Below are positions 20,088 to 29,558 of a stretch of 37,592 nt of DNA, in pieces; positions within the stretch are counted from its first letter, which is position 1, and every line of letters begins with the position of its first letter. The DNA is taken from the NCBI GenBank assembly GCA_026119935.1, contig JALRMH010000094.1, positions 1 to 37,592 on the forward strand, written 5' to 3'. The notes beneath the pieces were generated by a model that was not told where the DNA came from, searched no databases, and worked only from the letters and a program-made list of their open reading frames with translations. The translations under genes and the position numbers were made by a program. Origin of the DNA: Endothia cerciana. Lineage: Eukaryota; Ascomycota; Sordariomycetes; Diaporthales; Cryphonectriaceae.

Positions 20088-22411
20088 GTCGACAGTGCAC
20101 TAGATGGTCCTGCGTGCGGGCCTGACCGCATTTGCAGTACAGTTCGGCCCCCTCGTGGTGGAATGCCTCGTGGTACCACTTATAGTCTCCGTGCCCCGTC
20201 CTCGTAGCCAGAAAACGGTGAAGAGTTCGTCGGTCCAGGCCTAGTTCGGCTGGACATATATTCCTCGGCTCGAGCTGCCAGGCCCTATACCACTTGGAAA
20301 GGCCTGCCTGGGTACGTGCCCAGTCTGCGTCTCGGAAGGCCTCAAGCGCTGCTCGACAGTGGCTCTTGAGCCCTGAGATCGTGGGCCCAGTCCTGCGATC
20401 CATCGGTTCAGTCTGTGCTGCCTTCGCAAGCTGATCAGCCACTTCATTGCCTGGGATGCCCAGATGCCCTGGAGACCACCTAACTGTGGTGGATGCCAGC
20501 CTTGTATTTACCCTATCCTGAAAGGAAAGGAAGGCCCACTGTGAGGAGTCACCCGGGCAGCCTTGAAGCCCTGTGATCACCGATGTGTTATCTAGGCAGA
20601 CAGTAATCGAGTCTCGAACCCTGGCCACATTTGAGGCCGCCTCGAGCCCTCGCCAGGCTCCTACAGCCTCAGCATCGTATACTGCTGCCGTAGGGTGAAG
20701 GGCGCCTGAGGCCTGCTTAAGAAGCGTTTGTCGAGGCCCTCTGTAGATAGCGTAGCCGTAGCCCACGCCATCAGTGCCCTTTGAGCCGTCTGAAAAGACT
20801 GTGAGAGCGTTTTCCTTCTGGCTCTTTAGCCAGACGCGGAAAGCCTTCGCTGCAATGCCCTTAGGCTGCCCTCCAGTCGGGTCCGCTCCAGAGCCCGGCC
20901 GAAAAGAGGGTCGGACTAGAGAAAGCCGGTCCGGGGCGTACTGAACAGAAGCGGCAGCCGCTGCCAGCTTCGAGTACGGGGGCAATAGGCCGGCTTCAGG
21001 GTTTCCTCTGCGCCACCTTGGCGCTGCGCGGACGACGATCGGGTTGCCCTCGTCTGCTGTCAGTGCTCTTCTAGCCAGGCGAAGGCGCACGTCCTCCAGC
21101 GCCACCTCTGCCGAGGGCAGGCCAGCATCCCTGCATAAAGTGCGGTTTGGTGTGGTTCTCCAGACAGGGAGAATAGCTCGTGCCGCTGTATTGAGCACCT
21201 TCTGGACCTCCTGTATCCTCGTGCCGATCTTATTGCGTACTACCTGTCCGTTGGCCAAGACTTTCGTGCGCCCGCTATACCAAACCTCTGCTCCGTAAAG
21301 AAGGGATGGAAGGACGCAGGTAGTTAGTTACAGCCTTTCGGACTGCAGACGGGGTGATGCCTCGTACCGTATTCGAGAGGCTGCGCAGGTGGCCAGCCAT
21401 TCGTGCTGCTTGTGCACATCTCTCTTGAACGTGCCTGCGGTAGGTAAGGCGTCTATCGAAATAGACCCCCAGCCACCGAAGAGCAGACTGAGTGCAGCGA
21501 TTATTGCTCAGCGCTCGTGGGACTGGCCAAATCGTGAGCTGAGAGTTCACCCTGACAGGGGGGTTCTGTGCCTTATACTTCCGCGAGAAATGCAGTAGCT
21601 CGCACTTCTCCGGGGCAAAAAAGACCTTGTTCTTGTTGCCCCAGCGCAGAACGTTCCGTATATCCTGCGCTAGCCGGCGGCAGTTGCTCTGAAGAGGCCC
21701 GGTCCTTAGGAGGCAGAGGTTGTCTGCGTACCCAAAGCGCAGCGTTCTATCCCGGTTGAACAGCTCTGTTAGATAGAGGATAAAGAGAACAGGAGACCAT
21801 GGCGAGCTCTGAGGCGTGCCACACTGTACTGGTTGCAGAGGGCCAACCTGGCCTTCCATCCGAACACGTATTGAGCGGCCTGTAAGGAAAGCTTGCAATA
21901 GGCGCAGCACCTGGAAAGGCCAGCCCTGAGCACGGAGCCGAACAAGAAATCGGTTCTTTAGCAGGGCATCAAAAGCTCCTTGGACATCCATAGTAACCAT
22001 CGAGGCTTCTGTGTGCCTTGCCAGCGCTTTTTCCACCTCATGAGCGAATGCTGAGACGATATCGGTTACAGACCGCTTTGGAAGAGCCCCAATCTGCTGA
22101 GGGCTGATCAGATTGCTGTCCAACGCTGTCCACGCCATCCTGCTAGCCATCAGGCGCTCCAGCCCTTTGGACAGGCAAGAGATAAGGGCGATGGGTCGCT
22201 AGGACCTTGGGGAAGATAGGTCCTTTCTTCCTGGCTTGGGAATCATTACCACCTCAGCTGATTTCCAGGTGCTTGGAAAATATCCAAGCCGAAGGCATGC
22301 GTTAAAGAGACCCAGGATCTTTTCCCCTATTTTTGGCCAGCACGCTTTGAGCTCGCGAACTGTAGTTCGGTCGATGCCTGGCGATGTGCTCAGAAGAAGG
22401 GTGCAGGGCAT
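20088..22411 (-). pseudogene. LINE ORF2: reverse transcriptase and RNase H, inactivated
   Basis: The frame opens at 22411 (GIDRTTVRELKACWP, then IPKPGRKD), meets TAG at 22199 where Trp is expected, and continues through RPIALISCLSKGLERL and the palm (VTMDVQGAFD). The catalytic box is YADN instead of YADD; the second Asp is replaced by Asn at 21719-21721, a single G-to-A change. A frameshift near 21320 separates RT from the next frame, which contains RNase H: FSDGSKGTDGVGYGYA, DAEAVGAWRGLE, CLDNTSVI and HLGIPGNEVADQLAK, with its D-E-D residues intact. It ends with a CKCGQARTQDHLVHC zinc knuckle at the pogo border. Confidence 0.88.
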
Positions 22412-22627
22412 AGCCTGTCTTTGTGTATGTGACGTTCGGTAGGTCTCGTAGTTCGAGGTTCAGAGCGCTGCATAGTGCGGTTCTGTTCTGAGCTGAAAAG
22501 GTTCAAGGCGAGGGGGGCTAAGTGTGCCTGGCCCGTTAGGCCGGGGCTGGACGTCCCTAGCCACCAGAACGCGTATATGTGTGAGTCCGACCGTCTACGC
22601 AGCTATATAGGCCACAGCCATTTCCAG

Positions 22628-23167
22628 TCAGCTGGGAGTGGTCACTCCATTTAGCTGTTCGCATAGTATATCCTCGCGTTGGGGTATTCGAAGCGCGGTT
22701 TTCGCGGAGGAGGGGGTGCTAGGGGCCTTCGAGCTGGTCGACCTGGCCGACCTCGCCACCTCTGCCCAGGAAGACGTTCCCCAGGAGACTTGCTTGCCCT
22801 GCGAGGGCGCTATCATTGCTGTTTCGGCCACGCCAGCTGGCTGTGGGGGGCCTGAAGAGGTCGGATGCGAGCTGTGTATGCGCAGAGGGGCTACTACCTG
22901 TCCGTTCGTGGTGGCATAAACCAGAGAGCTCAGGTATGGCAGAAGGGAGCCTACAAGGGCCCTGGCTTCCTGTCGATGTTCGGTTTTGGTGTCCCCTTTC
23001 CAGGAGGCCACGAAGTTGTCCAGGTCAGCCCCTAGGGCCGTAACCACCTCTTTCTTGATCATCGTCGAGCGCACGATATCGTCCAGCTGTCCTGTGAGGT
23101 AGCTGGCCGCAACGCTCTCTGTCTCCTTAGTCTTCGTCACGCCCTTTGTCAGGGCTTGTCTGCGCAC
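22628..23167 (-). CDS. LINE ORF1-like fragment
   Basis: A 179-residue frame from 23167 to 22628, upstream of the RT in the same element. It is helical and charged at first (YLTGQLDDIVRSTMIKKEVV), then Ser/Pro/Ala-rich with SWGTSSWAEVAR. No CCHC knuckle is seen. The coding-like frame extends upstream of the first Met (EVLDRHQRTQGPSVSIV), so the original start was probably earlier. Probable nucleic-acid-binding ORF1 protein of the LINE; not functional alone. Confidence 0.5.
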   Translation of the reverse strand: MRRQALTKGVTKTKETESVAASYLTGQLDDIVRSTMIKKEVVTALGADLDNFVASWKGDTKTEHRQEARALVGSLLPYLSSLVYATTNGQVVAPLRIHSSHPTSSGPPQPAGVAETAMIAPSQGKQVSWGTSSWAEVARSARSTSSKAPSTPSSAKTALRIPQREDILCEQLNGVTTPS

Positions 23168-23461
23168 AATAGAAACAGATGGCCCTTGCGTCCTTTGGTG
23201 GCGGTCTAGGACCTCAGCGGGGGCTCCGCTCTGGAGCAGCGCTCTCGTACGATGCCAGCGTGGCCATCAGGCCACTGTTATCTTAGCTGGCCCAGGCCGA
23301 TTATGTACATAAGGAAAAGGAAAACAACAGGTCTAGCAGAGGAAAAGGAGGAGGGAGACAGGTTCAGTAGTCCTTTTGAATGGAAGAACTGACAGAGCAA
23401 CTTGGGAGCAGCTCACACCCTTTCACCTCACTTGTGTGCCCTTTTTTATCCTGACACCCTT

Positions 23462-23912
23462 TGTAATGAGCACTGCAGTTGTCTGAAGATTCCTAAGTAC
23501 TGATTAGGTTTATGCTAACAAGAGCGATGTCAAAGTGTAAGTCCTTGAATACAGAAACGTACAAGTCCTGATGAGGGTGCAAGTGTTCACTACCTTTAGG
23601 GCTATCCAGTTATATAACAAATAGATACTTAGATTAACGACTGAAGAGCTATGTGCTGAATCTATCTAGTAGTAATAAGCGTGTCCTTATATATCTAGCT
23701 CTCCGTCGTGGATAGTTTGGATAGCAATATATCTAAACTATCCGGATATCTCTGGATAGCTTATATCCAAAGTTATCCATTCTGATTAGGTAATCTGCAA
23801 CCCTAACCCTTGGTTACGTAATCGGTGTTTTGTCAGAATGTTGGATTCCTGACACTTGGTCCTTGTTACCTGTGATCTGTTTCGTGACCTGCATGTTGGA
23901 TGGGTTATAACA
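23462..23912 (-). mobile_element. Solo LTR (telobox family), TSD CCCTT
   Basis: A 451-bp LTR in reverse orientation (TGTAATGAGC...GGGTTATAACA on the plus strand), flanked by CCCTT at 23457-23461 and 23913-23917. It contains CAACCCTAACCC near 23801 and a TATATAAG box on the minus strand. Compared with the copy at 17262, the region beside the TATA box differs strongly (nested GGATA repeats), while both ends are conserved. Confidence 0.92.
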
Positions 23913-24009
23913 CCCTTCCCTTGGAGGGTGACAGGGGGGGCCGCCGTATCAGCAACCGACCTGTAGCGCTTCGCGTGGTGGAAATTCCTGGGGGGTTGAG
24001 GGTCTAGAG

Positions 24010-24138
24010 TGTTATGACCCGTGGTTCAGGCATAAGCTATATATACAGTTGGAAGGGATATTCGAACAGCGAGTTCGAATATCAGCTGATCTTTTGATCT
24101 ATGTAGTACAGTGGCACCTTCCGCCACAGGTCATTACA
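24010..24138. mobile_element. 129-bp LTR-like element with TSD TAGAG
   Basis: Starts TGTTATGACC and ends GGTCATTACA, so it has 5'-TG...CA-3' ends and inverted termini. It is flanked by TAGAG at 24005-24009 and 24139-24143. Inside is an 11-bp inverted repeat (GATATTCGAAC at 24057-24067, mate at 24073-24083). The termini resemble those of the 450-bp LTR family, so it may be a very short LTR (TRIM-like) or a deletion derivative. Confidence 0.7.
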
Positions 24139-24216
24139 TAGAGGGCGCGTATGCCCTCCCTCCTCCGTATCCTGGGGCCTCGAGGGCCTCGCAGGCGTGG
24201 CAGGGGGATCGCCAGC

Positions 24217-24673
24217 TGTAATGAGCACTGCAGTTATCCGAAGATTCCTAAGTACTGATTGGGTTTATGCTAACAAAAGCGATATCAAGTGTAAGTCCTT
24301 GAATACGGAAACGTACAAGTCCTGATGAGAGTGCAAGTGTTCACTGCCTTTAGGGCTATCCAAGTGTGTGTCAATGGATACTTAGATTGACGACTGAAGA
24401 GCTATGTACTAGATCTATCTAATGGTAATGAACGTGTGGTTATATATTCAGCTCTTCAGTATGGATCACCGTCGCCCGGTGATGCCCACTGAGGCTCACT
24501 GCGGCTCACTGAGGTTCGGTGAGCACTGGTGGGCCTTACCTGATTGGCTGGCGCCCGTAACCCTATCCCTGGATTACGTAATCCTTGTTGGTTGTCTGAC
24601 GTTGAGTCGTGACACCTGGTCCTTCGTTTGGCGGGGTTCGTTCCGTGACCTGCATGTTGGATGGGTTATAACA
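24217..24673 (-). mobile_element. Solo LTR (telobox family), TSD CCAGC
   Basis: A 457-bp LTR in reverse orientation with CCAGC at 24212-24216 and 24674-24678. The telomere-like stretch is partly mutated (AACCCTATCCC). A block of GGCTCACTG-type repeats replaces the GGATA block of its neighbour. It is the third insertion within 1.2 kb. Confidence 0.92.
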
Positions 24674-25291
24674 CCAGCCATCCTCACGATGGCGGGTTTA
24701 GTTGAGGTTTTCCGTTTGATTTGGGTGTTGTTAAGAATTTGTATGTAAAACAGGCGCCTGCACTAACAAGTGGGGACGCTAAGAAAGTTGTGAGAAGAGT
24801 GTTAATCCTGCGACCATCATAACCCTAATCGTGGGTTGTGGAATCCTGTCTCTCGTTCTGCTGCTGCGCTACGATAACCCCCTAAATTATATAAAAGGCC
24901 ATCCTTTTAACCGTTTCTGCAGAAAGACGAATGTTCCTTCATTTTGATTTAGGACTCTTTTGGCAAGTTCTGAGCCAGTGTTTTCACCACTGTGTCTGTG
25001 CCTAGGTGGCCTTCGCTTATTTTTGTCTTTGTGACCAAACAGCATGCTTGGGCTGCGAGAGCCCTTGCCTATTGCCTTGGTGGCTGTTCCCCTCTACAAC
25101 AGCATCTCAGTTCTAGTTCACTGGGACTGGACTATGTGGAATGCTGCCAGCTGTAGAGTTTTGACATATCCTATTTTTCATAATAGTAGAAACGAGAAGT
25201 CCATCTCCCGGTCGAAGACGCTCTTAACTGCACACTCCAGAATGCAGCAGTCTATCGCCAGTCTATTGCAACTGGCCCTGAGTAAAGAGCC
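24674..25291. other. Intergenic with TATA-like and telobox-like motifs
   Basis: No gene recognised. AACCCTAATCG lies near 24820 and TTATATAAAAGG at 24887-24898, the same order and spacing as in the LTR promoters, so this could be part of an unrecognised LTR. The 115-residue frame at 25044-25391 overlaps the orphan gene and is not supported. Confidence 0.4.
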
Positions 25292-26497
25292 TCACCTGGG
25301 AAGAATGATGGACACAAGACCGCCTTCCAGGTCATCCTTTAGCTCATCTAGGCACGCCTGCCTGATCTCATCCTTGAGATCCTCCCAATAGTCATCCCCG
25401 AGATCCAGGTTGTACTCTACAGACTTCTCGACGACCTCCTCGAGCTCGTGCCGGAGGGCGGCGGTATTGTCACGGACGAGATTCCCGATGTGCTGTTCAC
25501 AATCCTGTAACTCGTCACCAAGATGCCTCTTGAGCTTCTCTGTGATGCGGACCTCCATATCCTGGACCTCTTTATCGATGCGAGTAAGGGTCTTATCCAT
25601 ATGTGCCTGCTGCCGTGAGAGGAATGTACCTATGTCTGCCTTTTGCTGGGCGAGAAATTCAGCGAAGATGCCAGCGACAGCTGTTATTGACATCCTGCCC
25701 GCCGTATCTATACCGTACTCCTGCAGGTGCTTCTTCTGCATCTCCTCAGGTGACTTTTGTGTGGCGGGCAAGAGTGGCGATAGGCGAGCTGCTGGGTACG
25801 GAGGCGGAAGGGGAGTTGTGACATGATGGTCATCGTTGTCGTTATTGTCCTCTCTCCTTCTCTTGTTGCCCCCAGGAGGATAACGGCCCTGGCGCCCGAT
25901 TATAGTGACAGCATTACCCCTGCATAAACCCTCAATCGACCTCCGGTCCTGCCTGAGAGACCCACCCGTTATTGCCCGACAGATTTGCTGCAGTGCTTCC
26001 ATGTTTGAGACGCGGGACAGAGGGATGTGGATAGCGAGGATGGTCTGGCGCGCTAGTAGCTCCAAGGAACCCAGAAGCTCAGAGCTTTGCAGGGCCAGAT
26101 CAGAGGACCCGACGATGCTGACAGGCCTGCGCAGCACCAGGCGGAGGCATGTTGTGGGACCGTCGAGAACGGCAGCTGTACTCTTCTCCGGGATGCTGTG
26201 CTCTAGATCCTGCATAAGCAGTATAATATTTGACAGATCAATTAGAATATACACCTGTTCTTCCTTTTTTCTCTCGGTCCACTGCTGGAGCAAGACCCGG
26301 ATGAACAGAGCAGCCTCGTGCTGCTGTTCGCTGTAGAGTAGACTGAATGTGACAGAGGCGGGCTTCAGACCAGTGAGGTAGCGAGAGCATCGAGGTTCGA
26401 CTTCGAGATCGATCCACTCGACTACAGCCGCGGCCCTGTGTACAATGGGCGGTGCAGGCGTGGCCGGTACAGACGGGGGCAGAGCTGAAGCAGCCAT
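25292..26497 (-). CDS. Orphan 401-residue protein with C-terminal coiled coil
   Basis: One uninterrupted frame of 401 codons with balanced codon use and no RIP damage, in contrast to its surroundings. Residues 1-30 are Ala/Pro-rich. Residues 30-195 look like a compact alpha/beta domain (FSLLYSEQQHEAALFIRVLL, VYILIDLSNIILLMQD). Next comes a basic then acidic linker (KRRREDNNDNDDHH). The rest is long helices rich in Gln, Glu and Lys (EFLAQQKADIGTFLSRQQ), probably coiled coil. The last codons (CCC AGG TGA) overlap a GTGAGG donor-like site, so a small further exon is possible. I recognise no family. The nuclear-localisation-like KRRR and the coiled coil suggest a nuclear oligomeric protein, but that is inference. 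A 221-bp tandem duplication lies upstream. Confidence 0.65.
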   Translation of the reverse strand: MAASALPPSVPATPAPPIVHRAAAVVEWIDLEVEPRCSRYLTGLKPASVTFSLLYSEQQHEAALFIRVLLQQWTERKKEEQVYILIDLSNIILLMQDLEHSIPEKSTAAVLDGPTTCLRLVLRRPVSIVGSSDLALQSSELLGSLELLARQTILAIHIPLSRVSNMEALQQICRAITGGSLRQDRRSIEGLCRGNAVTIIGRQGRYPPGGNKRRREDNNDNDDHHVTTPLPPPYPAARLSPLLPATQKSPEEMQKKHLQEYGIDTAGRMSITAVAGIFAEFLAQQKADIGTFLSRQQAHMDKTLTRIDKEVQDMEVRITEKLKRHLGDELQDCEQHIGNLVRDNTAALRHELEEVVEKSVEYNLDLGDDYWEDLKDEIRQACLDELKDDLEGGLVSIILPR

Positions 26498-26722
26498 AAC
26501 AACTGGGATTTAATATTTTGTATTAGTATGGTTCATTTACATTGGAGTTGAACAAGAAGGAGATCCCGCCCGAAAATTAGGCGCCCACCCTCCCAGGCTT
26601 TTTGTCGTGGTCAAAGCAGCCTTGACTTTTAGATTTCGTAGCAGCGATGTGATGGGCCGAAGTTAGACTCGCAGCGCGATGCGTGATCGAGGCTGGTCTC
26701 TGATGATGCCAACAGGGAGCTG

Positions 26723-27165
26723 CCGGTGTTTGGTGACCCAATGCCCAGATGAGTTGGACCTGTTTGGGACAGCAACGGCCGCCGAAGAACCAGGCTGTTT
26801 AGACAGCTTGGGTCTGAACAGCTTGGTTAGTCATAGACCGAATGCCCGCATCTGTAGCTTGGCAGTTGGGCTCCGCGGCGGGCTTTCTTTCCCTGTTGCG
26901 TACTGCGCGGTGCGATGCAGTACGCGCACGGCGACAAGAGGGGCCGGTGTTTGGTGACCCAATGCCCAGATGAGTTGGACCTGTTTGGGATAGCAACGGC
27001 CGCCGAAGAACCAAAGCTATTTAGACAGCTTGGGTCTAAACAGCTTGGTTAGTCATAGACCGAATGCCCAGATCCTTGGCATCTGTAGCTTGGCAGTTGG
27101 GCTCCGCGGCGGGCTTCTTGTTGCGTATTGCGTGGTGCGATGCAATACTGCAGCATCAGTCGAGA
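26723..27165. repeat. 221-bp tandem duplication
   Basis: Two copies start at CCGGTGTTTGGTGACCC (26723 and 26944). They share long identical blocks including ATGAGTTGGACCTGTTTGGG and CAGCTTGGGTCT, with a few substitutions and short indels. The unit itself contains AGACAGCTTGGGTCT followed by AACAGCTTGG. It lies 225 bp upstream of the 401-residue gene. Confidence 0.92.
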
Positions 27166-27205
27166 CAACGACAGTCGGTGGGTGGGGGGGGTATTAGTGG
27201 TGGTT

Positions 27206-27247
27206 GGTGATAGGGCGTTGGTGATAGGGCGTTGGTGATAGGGCGTT
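27206..27247. repeat. 14-bp tandem triplet
   Basis: Three consecutive copies of GGTGATAGGGCGTT in G/T-rich sequence just beyond the 221-bp duplication. Confidence 0.9.
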
Positions 27248-27892
27248 GGTGGTGGCGGCGGTAGGGTTTGCATTGTTGGAAGAAAAAGGATAAAGGAAGA
27301 AAAGAAGGCCAAATCTTAAGCGGGTTTTTAAGCTTCGAAAAGAAGGGGGCTGGGGCCGCTAAGCGCTAGTTCGTACTTAGCATGAAGGTGGGTGGATAGC
27401 TGCCAGTTGCCAGCGGCGCAATCTTTTGGGCATAGAACACCTTTCCTTTCCAGCTTGCTGCGCGTCGATCTATCAGTTTGTCGTAATGTATGATGCCTTC
27501 GCGAAGATTTTATGTTATAAAATCTTTCAACCTCGGGTATCTACGCTTAAAGGAAGACCAATGGCTTTCGATAAGCAACCCCTGTTGACCCTGGTCCTAG
27601 GCTACATAAGCGAGGAGAGGAGATGATGCTTTGTCTAATATTGTGAAAAATGGGGCATATTTAACCCTAACCCTCTCTTTTGGTTCATTTATAAACCGTC
27701 TGAGAGCGTGGTATGGTCACTTAGAAGATCTTCCTTTTGTTTAGATAGATTCAATCTCAACACTCTTTATACCACTTCTACGTGCTTAGTCTACCAGTTT
27801 CTCCTTAAATATTGGACCATGGCAATCTGGCTGTTTCCGACTTGTTCTGTGTGACCTGTGTGGGTGTGTGTATTAACGTCTGTGTATCGGGT

Positions 27893-28580
27893 CTAGGCTA
27901 AGTACACTTCGTGCTCTTGTTTCCTATCCCTTCGCCTCCCGCGGCGCATATAGACGGTTGGCCTGGTTACCAACATGTCGCTGTACAAAAGAAATATAAA
28001 ACAAAGGAAGTTGTTTCTCACTCTGCTTCCCCCTCGCTTCCGACAGGGAGAGCATCGTAGACGCCTGGGTCTCGCACATAATCGCGGAACGAAGGCCATC
28101 CTAGTTGTCCCAGCATGTCCTCCAGTTCCCGTCCGCGTCTAAGCCATTTCGGCCTGAACCTTCTAGCGCCAGCGCACCTCACGAAGTGGCCCTATTGTCG
28201 CTACTCTCCACACTTACAGAGCTGGCCTGTGTCTGCGTGCTTGAACCGTTCAGGGTATTGGACGAAGTCGCCGTGTCCTGATCGTTCTGCGAGATATCTG
28301 TGCAACAGGCCTCTCGAGAGCGCCAGTTCTGGGGGTTTCGTCTTGACCCTGAGCCCCCATCTTTAGTAAGTATCTGGCTGGCTTGTCGACCACCAGTGGT
28401 TGAGGCGACCCTTCCTTTCGCGCCTATTAGCTCTTTTCGCCTACAAGACTATGGCCGGTCCTTCGTCGACCTGGTCTTCCGTGCTTTGAGGGTCCAATGC
28501 CCACTTCGCCAGTTTGTCCACCTCTTCGTTGCCCGGGATGCCAAGAGGGCCAGGGGACCACCTGGCCTCCTACGCCTTGT
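27893..28580 (-). pseudogene. 3' end of a second Tad1-like LINE (RNase H and zinc knuckle)
   Basis: On the minus strand one frame from about 28575 encodes the C-terminal RNase H segment ARWSPGPLGIPGNEEVDKLA, then LLHRYLAERSGHGDF and a zinc knuckle (LCKCGE...HFVRC) with TAG/TGA where Trp or Gln is expected, then WPSFRDYVRDPGVYDAL. It is a different copy from the 20088-23461 LINE, with diverged sequence. The 5' part is missing; the break lies next to a 30-bp LTR remnant. Confidence 0.68.
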
Positions 28581-28610
28581 CGTAACCTGCATGTTGAATG
28601 GGTAATAACA
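28580..28610 (-). mobile_element. Terminal remnant of telobox LTR
   Basis: AACCTGCATGTTG followed by AATGGGTAATAACA matches the last ~30 bases of the reversed LTRs at 23462 and 24217. The rest of the LTR is gone. It joins the second LINE to the J-domain-like relic. Confidence 0.65.
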
Positions 28611-29558
28611 TCAGGCCTCATCGTTGTCATTAAACGAGGGAGGGTTGCTCAGAGAGGACTCAGCATCAGCCACCTCCTCGGGCTCGTTCTGCATGAAGAG
28701 TTCTTGTTAAATATATTTCTTCGGTTTTGCTTGACTTCTTTCGATGCTTATCTTTGCTCTCTAGCTAACTGTATCTTCTCCGGCGATTCTAGATCTGCTT
28801 AATTAGTTGAATTAGGCTTTTTCTGGTATTTATTCAGTCTCTTAGCTTTCGGATCCCGATTTATCTGGTTATTAGCACTAACAATTGGAGTCTTTGGCTT
28901 GGTATCTGGAATAAGATTTTTATGAGGTTGTTAGTCTGATTAAATATTCTTATCCTCGTCTTGGCCGGGATAATATTCTTTTTCATTCATAGTCCTATCC
29001 TTCCCGAAAGCAGCTCGAAACTTTTCGTCATAATCCTTCTTCTTTTCAGGATCTGTAAGTGTATTGACAGCATCAATGACCACTAAGACAAAGTCAGTTT
29101 GGTACAATTACCTGTATTTATGCTAGGCTTACTACTAATTGCTTCCTTTGAAGGTTTCGGGTCGGTGTCACGATAGCTAGCAGGCGGGAAGAAGGCGTTG
29201 GGCGGGCAGGGCTTTATTGCTACAGACAGGCACTATCTTAGGTAGATACAGGCTGGTTGTCAAGACGTAGCTCGAAGAGCTACGATGCAGAACAGACAGA
29301 CAGGATTAACAGGAACAGAGTTTTATCTGGAACCAGGATCACGTGATAAACCCTAACCCTCGAGATTAGGATGACCAGGGGAGGGCCAGCAGCCGGGTTC
29401 GTGACAGTCGGCTTTCTTTGCGTTTGCAAGCATTTTCTTGGTTTTTCTTCGAATTTTAGCCTTTTGCTCTCTATCTATTGGTCCCTCAAATGGGTTTAGG
29501 CCTAGAACGCAGTAATAATCAACCTGACAGCCAGCTCGCTCAAGTGATTCTGTGAGAG
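28611..29558 (-). pseudogene. J-domain-like protein relic split by a solo LTR
   Basis: On the minus strand, starting at the border of the LTR at 29559, the frame encodes CQVDYYCVLGLNPFEGPIDR, then a Lys-rich helix (KAKIRRKTKKMLANAKKAD). Across the 241-bp insert at 29166-29406 it continues with VVIDAVNTLTDPEKKKDYDEKF. The order YYxVLGL...helix...LTDPEKKxxYD is that of a DnaJ J domain. The HPD tripeptide needed to stimulate Hsp70 is not visible between the helices, so it is J-like or degenerate. Downstream sequence is polar and ends in an acidic tail (EEVADAESSLSNPPS) at TGA 28611-28613. Several in-frame stops and frame changes mark it as dead. The 5' end is lost at the LTR. Confidence 0.55.
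29166..29406. mobile_element. Solo LTR of a second family, TSD GTCGG
   Basis: A 241-bp element starting TGTCACGATAG and ending TTCGTGACA, with inverted TGTCAC/GTGACA ends, flanked by GTCGG at 29161-29165 and 29407-29411. It shares no obvious sequence with the 450-bp family except a telobox (AAACCCTAACCCTC near 29341). It interrupts the J-like relic. Confidence 0.88.

Larger units (their letters stand above)
20088..23461 (-). mobile_element. Tad1-like LINE retrotransposon, internally deleted
   Basis: Reads from about 23461 down to 20088. An ORF1-like frame (23167-22628) is followed by about 200 bases of non-coding sequence and then directly by the reverse transcriptase fingers. The AP endonuclease that should open ORF2 is missing. 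RT, thumb, RNase H and a C-terminal zinc knuckle follow. The 3' end is cut by the pogo element at 20087. The 5' side abuts a solo LTR and its target duplication. Confidence 0.88.
26498..27892. other. Intergenic region with tandem duplications
   Basis: No gene is supported. It holds the 221-bp duplication, a 14-bp triplet repeat and a telobox-like AACCCTAACCC at about 27662-27672 followed by a TTTATAAA box. The open frame at 27426-27626 has no motif. Confidence 0.45.
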
